A DNA stretch of 64,000 nucleotides, from the NCBI GenBank assembly GCA_951394405.1, contig OX596345.1:992001-1056000 (forward strand), read 5' to 3'. A model generated the notes under the pieces. That model was not told where the DNA came from, did no database searches, and was given only the letters and a program-made list of their open reading frames with translations. Of this stretch, positions 59,792 through 64,000 are shown in pieces; position 1 is the first letter of the stretch, and each line of letters starts with the position of its first letter. The stretch comes from Coprinellus micaceus (lineage: Eukaryota > Basidiomycota > Agaricomycetes > Agaricales > Psathyrellaceae). The position numbers and the translations under genes were made by a program.

Positions 59792-62364
59792 TCATGGCGA
59801 GCTTGGGGTAGCCACAGCCACGGCAGCAGGGGCACCCCGAGTCTTCTTACCCCCACTAGGCTTTCCTCCCGCCTCGGACGGCCGCTTCCTCTTATTATTA
59901 TTATTATTCGCGCTCCCCTTCGTCATCTCGCTTCCCGCCTCTGCTTTCTTCACTCCGATCATGTCGTCGTTGACTATGTGGACTTGTGTCAGAGAACCTT
60001 AGATGGCAGAAGGGATGGGACCAAACTCACTCTGACCCGCTAACAAATCGTGGATGATAGGCCGGCTGCCTGAGGTGATGAATTTAGCAGAGACACCACG
60101 GGACATGATTGGTGTAGCGAGCATTCGCTTCAGTTCTTGCTTCAGGCCCTGAACCTTGCCCTCTCGGTGCTTCTTCACTCTGTGGGCGTGGCTGTCTTTT
60201 TCTTCGTCACTGCAGCACAGGGTGGTCAGCACAAGGGTAAGCGGGTGGCGGCGACCAACTCCAGGGTAGACTTGGTGCGTACCTCAGATAATCGGAGTCA
60301 AGGTCGACACCAAGTGCCTCGGCAGTCTCCTTCATCCAATTACGGTCATGGTTACTCTTCTTGACCTTGTGCTGAGCGGTTTCGATTTGCCTAGCGAGCT
60401 GTACGCGGGCTTTGAGTTTGTCGAGCATGCTCAGCTCGACGTCGATCTCCTGAATCTCGTTCTCCTCTAAGCAGGTCGTTGAGTCGAGCTGTGAAAAGGG
60501 GGATGACGCGAGGAAACGCACCTCGACCCAAGCTGTGCATGAGAGCCTTAACCACACGTCGCTCCTCGGGGGCACACATCAACATACTGAAACCTTTCCT
60601 GTTCGCTCGAGCCGTTCGACCGTTCCTGTGAATATAGGTATCCGCCGTTCGTGGTATCTGAAAATGAATAACATGGTCGACAGCGGGGATATCAAGACCA
60701 CGAGCTGCAATATCGGTCGCAAGGAGCACGGCGTTGGGCGTGTTTTTGAACCTGTCGAGATTCTTCAGCCGTTGGCGCTGCTCAAGTTGTGAATGGAGTG
60801 GGAACGCTTTCACGCCGAGGAGCTCCATCAACGGGAGGAGTCTCCTGATACCGTCAATGGACGAGAGGAAGACGAGGGAGCGGCCGGGGTATCGGAGGAA
60901 GAAGTAATAGAGGTACACGTCCTTGTCGGTGGTCAGGCAGTCGATCCGGCCTTCCTGCAGGGTCGAAATTAGGTTGCCTTCGGGTGTCAGGTCGATGATC
61001 TCAGGCTCGGGGTCGCGGAAGTCGAGCCGCATGAGGAGGTCATCGAGCGTCGATGCAGGCTTGTCCTGCTTTTTCTTTGGGTTGAATTTGCGCCGCATGG
61101 GCTTTTTGAGGTTGCGCTGCAGGTCCTTGCTCAATGTCGCAGAGAACACAAAGGTCTGCATGTCGCCGCCGATCTGCTTCTCTGCCTCCTCATCCTGGTC
61201 CTCTCCAGGTATCTGCTCGTCGCTGCGTACCGTCAGGAAAGGAATCGTAAAGCAGTCTTTTTGCGTACCTCGCTTCCCGTAAGGTAAGTCGGAGGATGTT
61301 TTCAAGTTCGGCGAAATGACCAGCTTCAATCATGCGATCTGCTTCGTCTAGGACGAGGAACTTCAAGTTGCGGAGCTCTTTTGCCGTGGTATCATCCTGC
61401 ATTTCCTTTGAGCTACATTCCAGGAGTCAGGCAACGCATACTTACATCACCGATAATGTCCCATAACCGACCCGGCGTTGCAACGAGGACGTCGGTACCC
61501 CTGTCGATGATGCGCCTCTGCTTCTGCGCAGACATCCCTCCCACAATGGCCGCAGTGCTAACGTGGGGTGGACGCCCCTCCTTCTTGTTGATGTCCCCGG
61601 CGTTCAAGAGCTCGTTCAAATGCGCCGTGACCTGAAGGGCGAGTTCGCGCGTCGGACAGAGAACGAGGGCTCGGACAGGTCTTCTGCGTTTCGCCGAAGG
61701 CCGTTTCTGGCTGAGTAGGTGATTGAGGATGGGGAGGCCGTAAGCGAGTGTTTTACCGGAGCCCGTCTGAGCGATGCCGACAATGTCTTTGCCTTTGAGA
61801 GCAGGTGGGAGGGAGGCTGCTTGGATAGGCGTAGGTTTCGTGAACTGTTTGCCAAGCAACGCCTTGCCTACCCTTTGGTTCAGGGAGAATGGGTGCCACT
61901 CTGGGAGCGAGGAATCCCCTGACGATCTCATGAATAGCAGAACACAAGGGGGGACGGAGAACGCACAATCAAACGCCTCGTCTGCCTCCATATCTAAGTC
62001 GCTCTCTTCTGCCTCATCGTCCTCTTCTGTCTCAGCCTCTTCGTCGCTTTCCAGCTCTGTTTCTCGCTCGATAACCTAGGGTGACTTCGAACTGGAAGTC
62101 TCATGAATGCAGTGTGGCACTAACCTTAAACTTCGTAACCCTGCCCTTCTCAGTCTCCTCATACACGACCTCTACACCCTCGACCTCTTCCAACTCGAGA
62201 ATACCATCGTCCCCGGACAGCCCAGTCTCCATCGGTCGCGACAAGGTCTTCCATGGCAAGTCTTCGAGACTCCTCGCGACTTTGACATTTTTCCGAGGTT
62301 CAGAGAGCCCTCCTTTCAGCTTGCGCTTCATTGCCAGATGGCTAGAACTCGGTTTCGATTTCAT
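59792..62364 (-). CDS. mak5: MAK5/DDX24-type DEAD-box RNA helicase
   Basis: Nucleolar ATP-dependent RNA helicase for 60S subunit assembly. Exons on the complement 62125-62364, 61967-62075, 61446-61918, 61269-61396, 60522-61222, 60283-60466, 60031-60209, 59792-59973 give 731 aa; all phases close. An acidic N-terminus ([20 protein letters not shown]) is followed by the Q-motif (FTKPTPIQ), Walker A (AQTGSGKT), [15 protein letters not shown], the DEAD box DEADRM, SAT (VFSATLS), and the C-domain motifs [19 protein letters not shown] and HRNGRTAR. The C-terminus has a run of Asn codons (AAT)6 near 59900 and a Lys/Pro-rich end. Introns 46-73 nt. The start at 62364 ([19 protein letters not shown]) is the upstream of two close ATGs. 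Confidence 0.95.
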
Positions 62365-63547
62365 GGTGAGATGGGCAGGAGGAGAGTGCCATCATATTGG
62401 CACCGGCCAAAACTTGTCCGGTAAATCATCTGGTAACCGGGTGATCTCAAGCCTCCTCCTGGTACCGTCTCCCCTCGCAGAGAAAGTGTACACTGGCAGT
62501 TCTATACAGGAGTCGCAAGTTCCAGCCATGTGTATTAAATATCTGATAGGCACTTTGATACTCTATAAATATGGGAGATAACCAAAGGTGGGCCCTTGTA
62601 CTCATGAATCCGCTTCGAATACCCACGCTTCCAACCAACCTCAACACGGTCGGCCAGTTTCCCCTCTCCATTACACAATACACGTGTCATATTTCAGGAG
62701 ATTTCATATTTCTGGCGTTCCAGATCTCGGGCGGACACCCAAAAAACGTAGTCATTCGGGCCACCCATATTTCTGATACTACCTGCCCACCTCGTGCCAT
62801 ATTTACCGTTCTGGACTGCAGAAAGAAGAAGTACTTGCCTACGCACTTGTCCCTGCGGTCCGAACCCACTACACTGCGGCATCATAGAGTCGCACTTTGA
62901 TGGCTTCCGCCTTAGCGCTTGTTTTAGCGCCCGCGCCTTGCCTCCCCCCTAGCTTCAGGGCGCGTGGAAGTTAGTACATGGGCTAGCGTACAAGTTTGAA
63001 GTACGTGCCTTTTCTTTCACTTACTCAAAGCAGGATGTGAATCACCTTCAACAAGTTGTTTACCCTGAGTTGAGCTTGACGTATGTTCATCGGTCGCCTG
63101 TCGCAGGGCCTTCAGGGAATAATCCGAGGCGTGGTACAGTCTGACGGGATGCTCCCTTTATTAGGTGCATAGGCATTCATTACTGTAGAGTTGAAAGTTA
63201 AACTCACCCGCTCGCTGACGATTGACTCCTTTGCCACGAGGCTGGTCGGTTACTAAAATGACGACCGACACGGCATCAAATCGAACGCTTTGACGATCCG
63301 CGAACCTGGAGGCCAACTCACAGTCACAAACCCGCACCCCGGAAATTTGACCCATACAAGCATAGACCAACAGCAGCAAAATCGATAAATAGAATCGGTG
63401 TGAGCGCAGCACCCCCCATTTCTTGCCCCCAGCACTCACCCCAGCCTCTTTTTGCCCCAGCCTCCCAGAACCTCAACCCTCCACCACATCTAGGTGCGTA
63501 GTTCCACCATATGTTAGATTCCCCTTGTTTGACCACAACCCCGACAT
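62365..63547. other. Intergenic between MAK5 and the right-end gene
   Basis: The MAK5 promoter is expected near 62365-62600 and the right-end gene's upstream exons may lie in 63400-63500. Small ORFs on both strands; none called. Confidence 0.4.
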
Positions 63548-64000
63548 AGACGCAAACAGTGGCCATCTGGAACACCGCACGAAGACCCCTCGCCCCAGGC
63601 AAACCGCTGTTCTGGAAGAGGCGGGCACGCGGCACATCCGCGGAGCCTCGAGCGGAGAAGGAGCCTGACGAAAGGGCCCTGACTCATAGAGTTCCGCGCC
63701 TACCAACCGAAGTATGGCGGAAGGTCATAGGATACACCATTCGCATCGTGGGATCCGCTTGCGTTCAGCCTGAGGACCCATTCTCCCCACCATACGAAGA
63801 AGAAGAGTTCCCAGAAATCGACGCGGGGATATTCGAAGACCGTCGGGCTCTAGCTCGCGTTTGCTCGACGTTCCGTGCTCTCGTTACCGAGGTCTGCGTG
63901 GAGTACATTGTGGTACACCGTGGGGAAGAGCTTGAGCATGTTGTTCGTTTATTGAAGCACAGTAAGCCGAACGCTGCGGGAAAACGGCTGGGCGAGAAGA
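63548..64000 (+). CDS. F-box-like protein, cut off by the window edge
   Basis: From about 63548 an open plus-strand frame runs to the end of the window with no stop. It contains VPRLPTEVWRKVIGYTIRIV, the start of an F-box, then DRRALARVCSTFRALVTEVC, as in basidiomycete F-box-like proteins, and HVVRLLKHSKPNAAGKRLGE. There is no in-frame ATG in this exon. A GTGCGT...GACATAG intron candidate (63492-63547, 56 nt) would put the start in an upstream exon, not identified. The C-terminal half is outside the window. Confidence 0.55.

Overview
This window is nuclear DNA from a filamentous fungus, most likely a basidiomycete of the Agaricomycetes. The evidence is: many spliced genes with short introns (mostly 46-60 nt, GT-AG), CT-rich leaders, no operons, and families typical of that class (fungal HNH nuclease-domain proteins, F-box proteins, small 4-TM proteins). 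Exon boundaries were worked out by hand from frame, splice motifs and protein similarity; for most conserved genes the exon phases close exactly. No tRNA, rRNA, CRISPR or intact transposon was recognised.

Layout. 0.5-5.6 kb: an HNH nuclease-domain gene (minus) and a broken inverted copy of its 5' half, separated by about 3 kb full of a degenerate palindromic word. 6.2-7.5 kb: F-box gene (minus) with a frame break. 7.9-8.6 kb: RAD6/UBC2 E2 enzyme. 8.6-17.4 kb: gene-poor, a few weak ORFs and a 117-bp tandem duplication. 17.5-20.7 kb: plasma-membrane H+-ATPase with extreme codon bias. 22.0-22.4 kb: a long imperfect inverted repeat. 23.7-29 kb: three diverged 4-TM paralogues, interleaved with a duplicated hypothetical unit whose second copy is frameshifted. 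29.2-31.1 kb: NMD3. 31.5-34.8 kb: a second H+-ATPase paralogue on the other strand with the same five intron positions. 35.4-44.4 kb: two tandem, diverged, apparently intact condensin subunit 3 (CAP-G/Ycg1-type) genes. 44.8-47.4 kb: CLF1 (Crooked-neck splicing factor) with one GC-AG intron. 47.4-55.3 kb: gene-poor, with a tiny CBM5/12-like protein at 53.0 kb and a few weak models. 55.3-58.3 kb: PWP2 (UTP1). 58.4-58.8 kb: an unrecognised small two-exon gene. 59.8-62.4 kb: MAK5 DEAD-box helicase (minus). 63.5 kb to the window end: start of a second F-box-like gene, cut by the window edge.

The conserved genes are core housekeeping functions: ubiquitin conjugation (RAD6), proton pumping (two PMA genes), ribosome assembly (PWP2, MAK5, NMD3), chromosome condensation (two CND3 genes) and splicing (CLF1). 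The accessory parts are dominated by local duplication: inverted HNH copies, a 4-TM cluster, duplicated pumps, duplicated condensin genes, a 117-bp tandem repeat and a hairpin-like inverted repeat. The best candidates for something undescribed are the palindrome-rich spacer between the HNH copies and the tandem pair of condensin-G genes.
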